The notes under the pieces are model-generated. The model saw only the letters and a program-made list of their open reading frames with translations, ran no database searches and was not told the DNA's origin. The translations under genes and the position numbers were made by a program. From positions 1-64,000 of the forward strand of contig NW_024104452.1 in the NCBI RefSeq assembly GCF_003945595.2: 64,000 bases of DNA. Reading direction: 5' to 3'. Shown here in pieces: positions 13,740 to 24,800 of the stretch. Source of the stretch: Pipra filicauda (Eukaryota; Chordata; Aves; Passeriformes; Pipridae). Position 1 is the stretch's first letter. Each line of letters starts with the position of its first letter.

Positions 13740-13869
13740 GTCTACCCTGAATTGCAAATCACCAATGTTGTTGAAGCCAACCAGCCAGTTACGATCCAGA
13801 ACTGGTGCAAGAGGGGATGGAAGCAGTGCAATGGCCACCCACATATTGTGGTTCCCTACAGGTGTTTGG
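13740..13869 (+). CDS. APP: APP exon 3 (growth-factor-like domain, heparin-binding loop)
   Basis: This exon encodes 43 codons plus the first base of the next, matching human APP residues 76-118/119. It begins [15 protein letters not shown] after an AG acceptor and ends at the first base of the Val119 codon before GTGAGTG, a strong donor. Its 130 bp equals human exon 3. APP is a type I membrane protein of neurons and other cells, and this part lies in the extracellular E1 region. Three cysteines of the growth-factor-like domain are present (human C98, C105, C117); C98 and C105 pair to hold the basic heparin-binding loop. The loop reads K-R-G-W-K-Q, with TGG at 13818-13820 where human has Arg102. 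After C105, Asn-Gly replaces human Lys-Thr, as I recall from bird APP. The partner exons are 2 (not in window) and 4 (44307). Identification is very secure. Confidence 0.98.
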
Positions 13870-14731
13870 GTGAGTGACTCGGTTTCAGTCTGGTTTTCCT
13901 GCTCTCATTTTTTCAGTCTCTTCATGAAAAAGATAGAGAATCTACATAAATATCTTCAGAAACTTCAATATTATCATCTTTTCTGAGGTGGATTTTGTCC
14001 AGTTGTTCAGTCCTTTGAAACTGAATTAACTAGAGAGGAAATACTCCTGCTCTTCCCAGTGCTGTTTTCATGAGTGACTACAAACCAGTCTTCTGCTTGC
14101 TCCGATTGTTGTCATTATCTGCCCTCTCCCCTCTTTTCTTTGTGTATAGACAAGCATATGTACACCCAGTTTACAGGTTTGTTTGCTTATAAGCTATCCA
14201 TCTTTTCCCTAAGCACTACTTTTTTCCCGCATTATTTTTTTAATATCTAGTACTTGGTCTCTTATGTGAAAGGCAATGAGAATCTGTTTTTATTGAAAAA
14301 AAGCAAAAGCTAGATTATGAATCCCCCTATTTCTTTCTGCAGCTTTATTTTTGTAGCAACTTTATTTTTGTAGCAGTTGCTTGGTACTCTCTCCTGTGTC
14401 CTTGGTGCTTTGAATCAATTAAAAGGGAGGTTTGGGCCTTCAATTTTTTGTTAAACCTTACTTCTGTCAGCATCTGGAAAATGGAATCATATTAATTTGA
14501 TGTTTTCATTAACATTCTGGGTGCAGCATTTTCTTGAGGCTATTCAGTGAGCTATTTAAATATGTTGCTTTACCACTGCGATTTGATTTGTGATAAGTGC
14601 TGGAATTCAGAGTTGGAACTTGCTTTTCTACTAATCCAGAGCAGCTAGAAGGCACGGAAAGCAACTCAGACCAGTTATTCCCTGAAAAAAATAATGAAAG
14701 AAATCCAGAAAATGTACAATGTTTCTAGAAT

Positions 14732-14753
14732 TTTCGTTCATTTGTGAACGAAA
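14732..14753. repeat. Perfect short inverted repeat (9-bp arms, 4-nt loop)
   Basis: TTTCGTTCA and its exact reverse complement TGAACGAAA are separated by four bases, about 0.86 kb after exon 3. It could fold as a small hairpin. There is no T-run after it and no RNA gene is evident. Confidence 0.7.
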
Positions 14754-14858
14754 CACATGGCACACTCCGTCTGATGCCCAGGCAGCGGCTGTGTCATTTT
14801 AGCAAAGCTGGGCCTGCAGACTAACAAGAATGTTACCAGTCTGGTAGAAGATGCCAAA

Positions 14859-15071
14859 ACAGCAGGTGTACAAAATCTGTACCAAGTACCAGGGAAGTTT
14901 TATTGTCAGTAAGGTTTCTAGATATGATGGATGTTTGTATGGATACAAAATAGGTGTTTCTAATGCTGCAGAATATCATTGTTGATGCTACTGAGGCTCT
15001 GCAGGACTAGTTTATTCTGAGCAAAAGTCTTCAAGGAGAGCCCAAATTCAAGACTTTCTGTGATGAGAAGG
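14859..15071 (-). repeat. Inverted repeat, right arm (downstream of APP exon 3)
   Basis: This is the reverse-complement partner of 12135-12347, starting about 1.0 kb after the exon 3 donor. The 213-bp arms align without gaps by eye at about 88% identity. They enclose 2.5 kb that contains the whole of exon 3, so the pre-mRNA could form a long stem with exon 3 in its loop. Confidence 0.9.
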
Positions 15072-18000
15072 ACCTGCCTATATCAATATGAATTCTGACT
15101 GTGAGAAGGAACCTGCTGGTTTTTGTGTGTTTTCCAGACTTCTACATGAGTTGAGTTGGTCAGTTCCACCACATGTTTTAATGTTAAAAGGGACATGCTC
15201 TTCTACCCATTTTTTGCTGAGTTTTCTTTGGTAATTGTTAGAGGTAAGGCAGAACTGCAATCTCACCTAGAGTCATCATGATATATTTGATCAGCTTCCA
15301 TGCAAGTGCATTTACACTAATGAGAGATGTGGCGGAAGAACATCAGACTAGTGGAACTATAAAAACTAATTTTTATTATTTATTGTCTTGTTATCATAAG
15401 CAAAGCTCTGAATTAAGATCAGGGAACTGTTATGCTCAGGACTCTGTCTTTATGTAAATTTGGTCAGTGCCCTGGAGAACTTACAACCTAATTTAAGCTA
15501 AAAGACAATGTCATTGCAAGAGCAAATGAATATAAATTGGCCATGAATAAATTTAATCTGCAAATTATAAGGAAGTATCTGCAAGCATAAGGAGCTCCAA
15601 CAGTCTTCTGGTAAAAGGCGTAAGAAGTCTAATCATGTAGAAGGAAGTTCATAAATTTATGAACAGGACTATATGCAGTTCCTTGCAGGAGTGAGAAGCT
15701 GGACTTGGACTTTTAAGGTGTCTTTCTTCAGTTGCAGTTTTGAAAGAAAAATTATTGCAGGTTGTATGTCTGTTAGATAGCAAGGTAGGGTTTGGAGGCA
15801 AAAAATTTAGACTTTTAAGCACTTCATGCTCATTAGCACTTAGCTCCTGTTTTCTATTTTTCAATCCCTCCATATGTTATTTTTTATCTGATTTCATTGT
15901 ATTTGAAGTTTATGCAGTCATTTCTGCCAGTGTTTGTGTTTGTCATCCTTCTCCTATGCTGACATGCATCTTTTGACCCTGATTAGAATAAATCTTAGAT
16001 ACTGATGTTTCCAAGGGTTTACTGGGGATAGGTGGCCACATAATTACTTCCTCTGGAGGAGAAATGGTGGCTGTGGCCTTTATCTGTAATTTCTCTGTCA
16101 ACCAGCACTCTGCTCATTGTGTGTGGTCAATGTTGTACTTTCTTACATGTGGTAAAAGTTCATTAGAGGAGGAGGATGGAGGAGTGGGTCATTTCCCCAC
16201 ACATGAGGCTGAGAGCACAGCCCATTGAGAGAAGTCATTCCCACCCAAAAGTGTTATTTGGGTTTTTTTTAACTGAGTATTCATTTAGTTTTTCTGTTGG
16301 ACAATTAATTACTCTTTTAAATTACTTTGATTTTTTTTTTTCTGTAATATAAAAGTTGTGGTCAAATACCTTGAATATTCTTGGTGCCTTATATATCAAG
16401 GGGTAGACCGGAGGCAGGGAGTTGATTGAATTCAGTGTGTCAGTGTGTCATAGCTTTGGCAGACTATCACTTCTTATAATTTTATCCAGTATCATGTTGG
16501 CTTGTTGGGCTCTTTTTCGTAGATAATCTTGTAACCTGGACTAACAGCTCAGTGTTATGAGGATACTGATTTTATAAATTATCACCGTGAGCAGTACTAT
16601 GTCTGTCTTGAAATACTTTTTCCTAAATCTTATTTTTTTACAGAGCTGAGGAGTCCAGAGAGCTTTTTTATTTCTTTGTCTCCTCCTAGGACTTCTTCAG
16701 TGTTAAAAGATAATTTATAAAAGTTGCATCTCGCCTGGCAGCTCTGCATGTGCCTCAGCTGTCCTTGGTATGGTAGCTGTGGGCAATTTCAGAAGTTGGG
16801 CATTGGCAGTGCCCATTCCTTGGTAATTTTAGTGCCAAATAGACCCTTGCTGTAGACCACTGTTAAATCCATCTGGTAAGAATTAAGATGCTATAAGTAC
16901 ATTTGGCAGTGGGCAGCTTATTTCAGGGTTGAGCATTAATTTTACTTTGCTGTGAGGATCACCTCAAGTATCTTGAGTCAGCTCAGTAGTTTCTTCCATC
17001 GTGACATTTATTTTTCACAGGGTTGAGAAGCAGTGAGTGACAGAAATCTGGCTGCTCTCAGGCCAGAGCATCTTCACAGTCCATTTGCATTGCAGTCGTC
17101 AGCCGAAGCTTTCTGAGACGTGTGAAGAACATATCACTACAGCCCTTGGCTGCTCCAGGGGTTTTTCATCTTTGAGACTCATGCAGGACAGCATTTGTTT
17201 GTAGCAGTACACTTTAGTAACATCTGTGAGATTGACTAGGTTTCACAGCTTCATATTTTCTTAAGAGAATGCAACTAAACAATAAAAGCCATAATTTAAA
17301 TAAGGCAAAATGAAAGTCCCTTATTTGGGTCAACCATATGTCTTTGTAGTGACCACAGAAATATGACCCCTAAAAATATTTCTATTTGAATCCAAAGAAG
17401 AAGAGCTTTTAATGAAATTTAAGCTATGATTTTTGTGCCTGTGTGCAGGACTTTGCAGTGTTCTTAAATCTGCAAGCTTTCAGAAAATATTCTTGTGCAA
17501 TAAATCTGATTTACCAGTGTATTCATTGCATGCTCTCAAGGACATGGGATTACTGTACAGTTTCAGTTTGCTGAAGAGGGGAAACTTCTTGTGAAAAGAA
17601 AATTGTTGAGTAAATTTTAGTTACGTTTGGGAACACACCGAAGGCATTTACCTTAAAACTGTCTTCCTGCTTTTAGAAAACATCTTCCAATGTGTCCTTA
17701 TTATGGCTTTCAAGCTCTGTTAGCCACTTTGTGACAAAAATAAGAATCTTGGTGGCTATTTAGATCTCTTGAATGTGGTGTCAGTGCTGCCCACAGGGGA
17801 AAAACGTGTGAGATTTGAGGATTAGTTGGGATTTTTTTACTAATACAAATCTTAAAGAGTTAATTTATGCTACTTGAGTGAGGGGTGTGCTGCTGGACAT
17901 AGAGCCATGGATGTGTCTAGGTGATCAGGCGAAGATGAGCAGCCATGGGATGTGCTGGTGAAAGGGTGGGCACCTGGAGCGCTCCCTTCTCGCGGTGTCG

Positions 18001-20940
18001 GTGTTTGTGCTGCCATCCATCCTGACACCTGCAGCAGGCACGTGGCATGTGCTTCTAGAACTAAGCCCTCCAAAATGGTGACGGCAGACTTGCTGGGTGG
18101 CACAGCTGCAGGGTTGCATCAGACAGTGCCAAGAAGCCCAGGGTTTCTGCTTTGCCTTATGGAAACTGTTACTGGGGAAATAGGATCGCAGCACACCTGG
18201 CATGTAAATGTTGGTAGGAGCTCTGCCGCCAACAGCAGGAGGGCAGGATTTCTGCCTCTGTCAGGGCAGTGTGGGCAAAAAGTGATTCTGGTTTGTGCTC
18301 TCTCCTCTCTTCACTGCGTGCCTGAGGAAAAGCAGCTGGTGAATTCGTGCAGTGTGGGCTGTGAAATGAGGTAATTCACTCCCTGTTCCTTGCTGGTGGT
18401 GGGAGCAGGCATCCTTATCTCTGTGCCATGGATAAATTTGTGGCCATGCTTTTCTGAATAGGTGACCTTTCCTTTTCTGTTGGTGAAATACACACCAGCA
18501 GAGCTGCTTATTGTGCACCACAGCCCTGGAGAGGGAGGAGAGGCTCAGTTATGTGAATGTTGGTGGATCAGTCGTGGCCATGGCAGGCAGAACATGGTGA
18601 GGTACGGTAAAAGGGAAGTTACCAGGGCACTGATTAACTGTGCTATGTAAAGTGCTTGCTCATGTGTGACTCTGCCTCATTATCCTGTTAATGTATGCTG
18701 CTAAGCACTGCACTCAGACAGTGTTTGAAGGATCCAGATGTATTGGAATCTCATTATGTATATACCCTCTGTCAATCCAAACGTGATTACTTGCAGTCAT
18801 TTGTTCATAAACAAGCGAATTAGGTTATATGACAAGTATGTTTTGCTGTTTGGTTATGAAGTGAAAAGCTGGCTTCTGTTTCTGGTTTTAACAAAAACAT
18901 CTTTGAAAATACTTATTAACTTGTCATGCTTTATTATTTTAACAGCTTGTGAAGTTATCCACTTGTTGAAGAAGAGGCATGCTCAAGTTTTGATATGCGT
19001 GCCTAGCCAATTAAAGTAAAGAAAACACCAAGGTTATGCCTGGAACGAATCATTTAAATAGAGATATATGTCATTGACAGTTCTTCTGGTTCTTCTAGTA
19101 GCTTACTTGCAATTTTAACAGTGGAATTTTTTCACACAAGCATGTGAAGTGCCTGTTTACTTCTGCTACATGGCAGAACTTGATATTTTTCCTCCCCTAA
19201 GCACACTCTAGTGCACCTATTTCTAATTGCAGTGGCAGAGCTTCTCTTCTGGATACTGTGGAAGTACTTTCCACTGGTTTTTCCATGCAGTGCCTTATCA
19301 ACAGGATGATATTAAACAATTGTCCTAGAGTTTTCCTGTCTCCATTAGTTTAGCTATCCGCCTCCAGCTTGCCTCAGTCTCTGCTCAGCCATGTGAGTGA
19401 TGCAGACAAGCCTCACACCACACTCTGCCTAAAATAAAAAAATTCTCTTAGTTTCAGCCTACACAACTACATCATGTCTAGTTTTTCTGACAGTGCTAGC
19501 TGACAGGAAGGAGAGGATCTCCAAAAATACTGACAGTCTGAATTGCTTAGTGGGGAGTCCATAGGTATTAGAGCAATCCTAGGCGCAGTGGAAGGTGTAA
19601 CTGCTCACTGAGGGAAACACTTCGTCTCTGTCTTTGCTCCCTCACAGAATTCCTGCCTACTAGCGGTATTTTTGGTAGAGTGCTGACAGGTGGGTGAGAA
19701 GGTTCTGCCTGATGAGATGAGAAAACTAGGCACGTTTTTTTGGTGAAACTGCAGGCACTGCAGGGATAATGAGGTGTCCTAACACACTGGCTTCCTCCCA
19801 CTGCAGCAGGGCCTTGGCATGTGCTCCCAAACCAGGTCCCTGCCCAGGTCTAGAACTGTGCTTGGCTGAACGTTGACAGCAACTTGGTGTTGTGATGGCA
19901 GTGTTGTCTTCTGTTGCTGTGTCCTCACAACTAAACTCGTTGCCACAAGCTTTTAGGGCCTCAGTTCTTACAATGTGTTTTTAAATGTGCTTCTGTGCAG
20001 TGGTGTAATTAAGAGCATGCCCTGACATGCTTCAGTGAATAGAAATGGTTTTCTGTTATACCTGAACTCTTCTGGCCTGGATTTTATATTCAGCTTCAGT
20101 AATAGAGGAGAAAGAGCTGTTAAGCATCATTGGGTTACTGATCATTCATACAAACAATAACAAGTGTATATTTTTATTATAATTCTAAGTAGCTCTATCA
20201 CCTCATGGTTTATAACTGTGTCTTTTCAAGTATTTTTCTTCTCAAAGCAGAACTGTATAAACGACTAAAGTGGCCTTTGGCATGTTTCAGGGAACAAAAT
20301 ATCAGCTGGAGGAAAAGGGAGTGGGCAGAGAAATCCTGAATGAGATTGCCTACCCGTAGCACAAAAGCTTGCTCAGGCAGTCACAGCTGTTTCTGGAGGC
20401 TTCCACCTCCTCACTTGAGCCAAACATCAGTTCAGCTGTTGGTTTAGCCAAATCCTAGCTGGAGGCGTAAGAAACCCCGAAGTGAAGAGATAAAGCAAAA
20501 TTAGCATTCTCCCAATGACCAGAATGTACCTTTATGTATGACTAAGAGTAAATACAAAATGTCTTATTTTTGTATAACAAGACCAGAAGAAGAAAGAAAT
20601 CTGAACTTGTGTATTTCTGTGCATTCTTAAGGTGTACATATGTTTTACTTGTTTGATGAGTAAGGTTTTAGTGAGAAAAGAATTTGTGGAACAGGTCACA
20701 ACACAAAAACTTTACGAGATCTTGAACATCACAGCTCTGCAGATCTACTCCTAAAGCAGTAAAAAAAATTCTTATAGGTAAGCATTGAAAATGATGTGTT
20801 TATTTGTCTCTTTACAATGAACAAAGGAAACCAGAACAGCTAGTGTCCACATTTCAGGAACAGATCACAGGACATGGTCACTGGCATGTGAAAGTTGTCT
20901 TCATAACTATTTGCTAAAGACAGCATGGTAGCAATTACTG

Positions 20941-20975
20941 TTGTTGCTGTTGTTAGTTGCTTGTTTGTTTGTTTG
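20941..20975. repeat. TTG/TTTG microsatellite
   Basis: A short run of GTT and GTTT units (three TTG-like steps, then GTTT repeated). It is typical intronic low-complexity sequence. Confidence 0.6.
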
Positions 20976-22194
20976 AATGTTTAGGAGCTTAAAAAAGATA
21001 AATCAGTTTCCTACTTGAATGATCGATGTTAGTTGGACTAAGTTTTCTGTCACTTGTAACTCTGCCATGCTGAGGTATCAGGGATTAAAAGCAGCACGTT
21101 CCTGCTTTTTCTGCAGTACTTTATATAAAAAGAGTTAACCACAAAAAGTAGTGCTGAAAGAGTATTAATAAGGTTAAGAAGAACTCAAAAATTAGAAAAG
21201 GGGAAAGCTAAGGTGCCCCCAATCATAGTTTGACCCTTCCTGTGCAGGGGGTGCCAGGGAGGCTGGTTGTGGGGTGCCCTGTCTGCCTGCCCTGTCCCTC
21301 TGTGGGCACTTGAACAAGCTATTCCGTGTTTCCTGCTGACCTCCTGGCCTGGCCTCTCCCACACCTGAGTTACTGCTCACCACACAGATCCTGCCTGAAG
21401 ACAAACCTGATTTTCCTCTGAGAACTTTCTCTACCTTTACCCAAACACTTTGGAGATCATAGGTTTCGTTTCATAAAGATCATTAGGAAGAGGAGTGTCA
21501 TCCCAAATTTCTAATTGGAAGGCTGGAGAAAAGCTGGAGAGAAGCTTCAAAACCAAAAGTATCTGTTGATAGTTGGGCTCCAAATTGTAAAGTGCTTGAA
21601 ATAGCCTTTATGTGTATGTGTGAAGCTGCTGCATAAATTTCAAGGCTTATTCATTGTGTGCATCCAGTTTTTGGAACAGACAGACCAGGAACTTTTCATC
21701 TGAGCATCTTTGTAGTACCACAGAACTGATTGATCCTTTTTTTTTTTTTTCCCTTCAACACAGAGCACTTAATTTTGGAGTAGGAGAATCCTGCTAATTA
21801 AAGCGTGTTGTTGTTTTAGCCTCCTAGGAAGGAAAGATGGGGAGAGGGACAGAAAGGAAGCGTACATTTTACCCACATGGCCACTACATTGGTCTGCATA
21901 TGTAGCATCTTCCCAAAAATTCTATCGCCTGACTGACAGTGGCACTAAGATCTCATGCTGAATACATTCGGGTCTCGGAGTAGGCCTGAATGTTGCCAGC
22001 AGATTTGATGCAGAGGAAGAGTCAGTGATGGGAATCACTGGATATTTTTAAAAAGTGCTAGGGAATATTCTAGAAATACATTTCAGTGAGCCTCTTTGGG
22101 ATAGGGGATGCTTTTTTGAAGTGCTAAACATCCAGGAATGTTGGACTTGTTAGTGAGTAGGGTACTGAGCAAGAGACTCCGTTTTTTAAAGGAG

Positions 22195-22590
22195 TGGGTA
22201 GGCAAATGGATAGTGTGTCTCCTTTGATTTTTCAAAAGAAATTTAACAAGGTCCATTACCAGAAGCTATTAAAGAATTTAATCTACCATGGAATAGAAGA
22301 GAAAACTCTTATGTGGCTACATAAAGAAAAAGATAAAAAGGGCAGGAATTAATGGTCCATCCTCAAGGTAGAGAAAGGTCACCAGTAAAATCTCAAGGAG
22401 TCAGTTCTTGTGCCAGTGATGTTCAAAGTATGTGTGAGAGGGTAAATTGTGAGGTGACCCATTTAATGAAGATACTAAGTTATTCAAGGTAGAATTAATA
22501 AAGGCAAACTACAAGAAATTTCAGATGGGACTTTGATATTGATTGACTGGATGTCATGGCAAAAAAATGCTCAGGGTAAGGTGAAAACCT
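22195..22590 (+). mobile_element. Ancient CR1-type LINE remnant (reverse transcriptase, sense)
   Basis: A decayed piece of a CR1/L3-like reverse-transcriptase ORF. In one frame near 22230-22345 the translation reads F-x-K-K-F-N-K-V-H-Y-Q-K-L-L-K-N, then HGIEEKTLMWL. This matches the family pattern of an AFD-V-H-LL block followed by HGI-W (reverse-transcriptase fingers/palm). Further on, remnants of the G-V-Q-S-L-G-P-LF block (about 22400-22420) and of the ADDTKLF block (about 22470-22485) can be picked out at nucleotide level, crossed by stops and frameshifts. No intact enzyme is possible. The divergence suggests an insertion much older than the other CR1 copies here. It lies in sense with APP in intron 3. 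Confidence 0.75.
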
Positions 22591-23495
22591 TACCTTAAGA
22601 TATTTTTCCCCTCCACTGTTTCTGTCCCATATTTGGCTTATAACATTGGTTGAATGGAAGATTTCCTTACTGTTGATGCAGGATGGAAGAACTCTGTTGT
22701 CTCATTTTTAAGTGCTGATTTTGTTGTGCTTCCTGTGCATTAAGTGCAACATTGAAACTGAATAAATCAGAGAAACTCAGAATAATTCTGTTTCAAGCTC
22801 TGAAATCCAAAAGTGAAAAAGCTGTGGTGGTGGGCAGAACTTTGGGAAGGAGCCACTTGGTTATGAGTGGTGCTGTTGAAACTGCATTTTCAAAGTATTG
22901 TGGAGCAGTGGATTGGGCCTGTGACCTGCTTCTAAAATATTTGTTCCTTGTATGAAGCTGCACTGTCCCATATCCCACATACACGGGCAATAACCAGCAA
23001 GGCAGCAATTCCACTGGACCGTGACTTTTTGTAAAAGCAGATGGGTGAAATCTTCATGAATGCTGGGCACGGTTCCTTGTTTTTATGGTTGTGTATTTCT
23101 GTTAGTGGTTCTAGAGTCCCCTTGGGTCTGGGAACAGCTGAACCACCTCTCATTGTGTGAAACACAAATTAGCAATGCTTCCAGGCTAGCTGCAGCGTCT
23201 GGACAAACACTGCTACTGTGCACTTGAGTTGTATGTTATGTCTGTGTTGGGTTTTTCATTGTTTTCAACAATATTTGATAATAGTATTACCTGTGTAATT
23301 ATAGAGGTGGCCTTGCATTTAAGCTCTGTCACTCTGAATTTAAGTTTGTAAGTGGTTTCTAGATTTGATATTTTTTTAATGACACAATACTTTCACCAAA
23401 ACATCAAAATTACTTTTCTGGAAAAACGTCTCTGTTTTTTAAGTAGCACAGTAAAATGGTTCTTAATTTGTTAACCATAGCAACAAAATTTAAAA

Positions 23496-23512
23496 ATATA
23501 CATATATATATA
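23496..23512. repeat. (TA)n microsatellite
   Basis: A short alternating TA/CA run of about 17 bp in an AT-rich setting. It has no other features. Confidence 0.6.
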
Positions 23513-24659
23513 CTGTAAGCAGCAGTATATGTAGTAGGTTTTCTGTTGTTGCAGTTCTGGCAGGACATAATCTGCACATTTTTCTGGTTGATTTAGGCAG
23601 ACAAGCCCCTGTGTTTAATGATTTCAGTGGCTTTCTTTGAAAGGTATTTTGTCTTTCATTGAGAGACTTTAGACATTTGTTTATAAGTATGCTCTTACAT
23701 TCTCATCCTTAGTGGATAGCCTGGTTTTTGGGGAAGGATTGCATCAGAGAGTTTATCTTTAACCTTGGAAAAGTGTTTGCAAAATGACTTTCAGTAAGTG
23801 TAGGAAAGAACCTGGTTAATTTTCAGTCAAGTATTTCTCATTTAGGGCACATTGCCCTTCAGGCAAAGATAAAGCTGGTACTTAGGATGTGACAGCACAG
23901 CACCTCACCATTTATCTGCCCTAGAAGGATAAATTGTCCATAACTGGAAAGGCAAGGCTGTGCTCCAAGTGCTGGAAGTCACTTAGGTCTAGCACGCTTT
24001 CGTTCATCAGATCTCATCACTGACAACCTTGGCATGAAGTCATGACCTCACATTGGCCAGGCTCGGACCCAGCAGCATTCCCAGGAAATGGCAAGATGGG
24101 ATTCCAGGGCTGCAGGGCTGTGCCCACACAGCTGTGCTGGGACACCACCAGCTGCCTTCCTGGTGGATGGATCACTGCACTCAGAGTGTGTCCCTGGGGA
24201 AAGAGTTACAGCACTTCAGGCCCGTGTAAACATCCGAAATCTTCGCAAGATGAACATGCTGACATTTGAAGGTCAGACATGCTTCAACACTTCCAAGCCC
24301 TTACCCACAAGCACAGGCATCTTTGGCGTGCAATTTGAAATCCCCTTTGGGTTTCTCTCTCTTTCACATGGAAGTCTTTCCTCGTGCCTAACAATAAGAA
24401 TGTCTGTGTAGCCAGAGACATTTTGTGCTGAAATGTGGGGTGTTATTTTCTTGCAAAAAGCTTCTGCAAAGGAAAGTATCAGTTGAGAATGGTTATACAT
24501 GATTTGTAAGAACCAAGCATCCGTTAACCATCCAGGAATTCGGGTTTTGATGAATCCACATAGATACTAGATTCTCTTTGAAATTGGACAAGCGAGGTAT
24601 TTTTAGTGTGCTCGTCATGGGATGAATGGCAACAGGAACCCAAGAACTTTCTGATGTGA

Positions 24660-24800
24660 TTGGGTTTGATGTTTTGGGTTTTTTTTAACAGAACCATTCC
24701 AAATTCTAGCACTTCATACTTTTGATGACTTTTTTTTGGCGGTGGCTTGTTTGAGGTTGGTTTTGTTTGGATTTTTTTGATAGGTTGGGTTTTTTTACAT
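24660..24800. repeat. T-rich low-complexity stretch
   Basis: Several T6 to T8 runs separated by GGG, GG or GTTTGG steps on the sense strand. It resembles the T/G-rich tract before exon 6 but is more broken. It is not close to an exon. Confidence 0.5.

Noticed and set aside
17952..18374. 140-codon ORF on the + strand in intron 3
   Set aside because: Lies in a GC-richer patch where stops are rarer. Overlapping - strand ORFs are equally long, and there is no motif.
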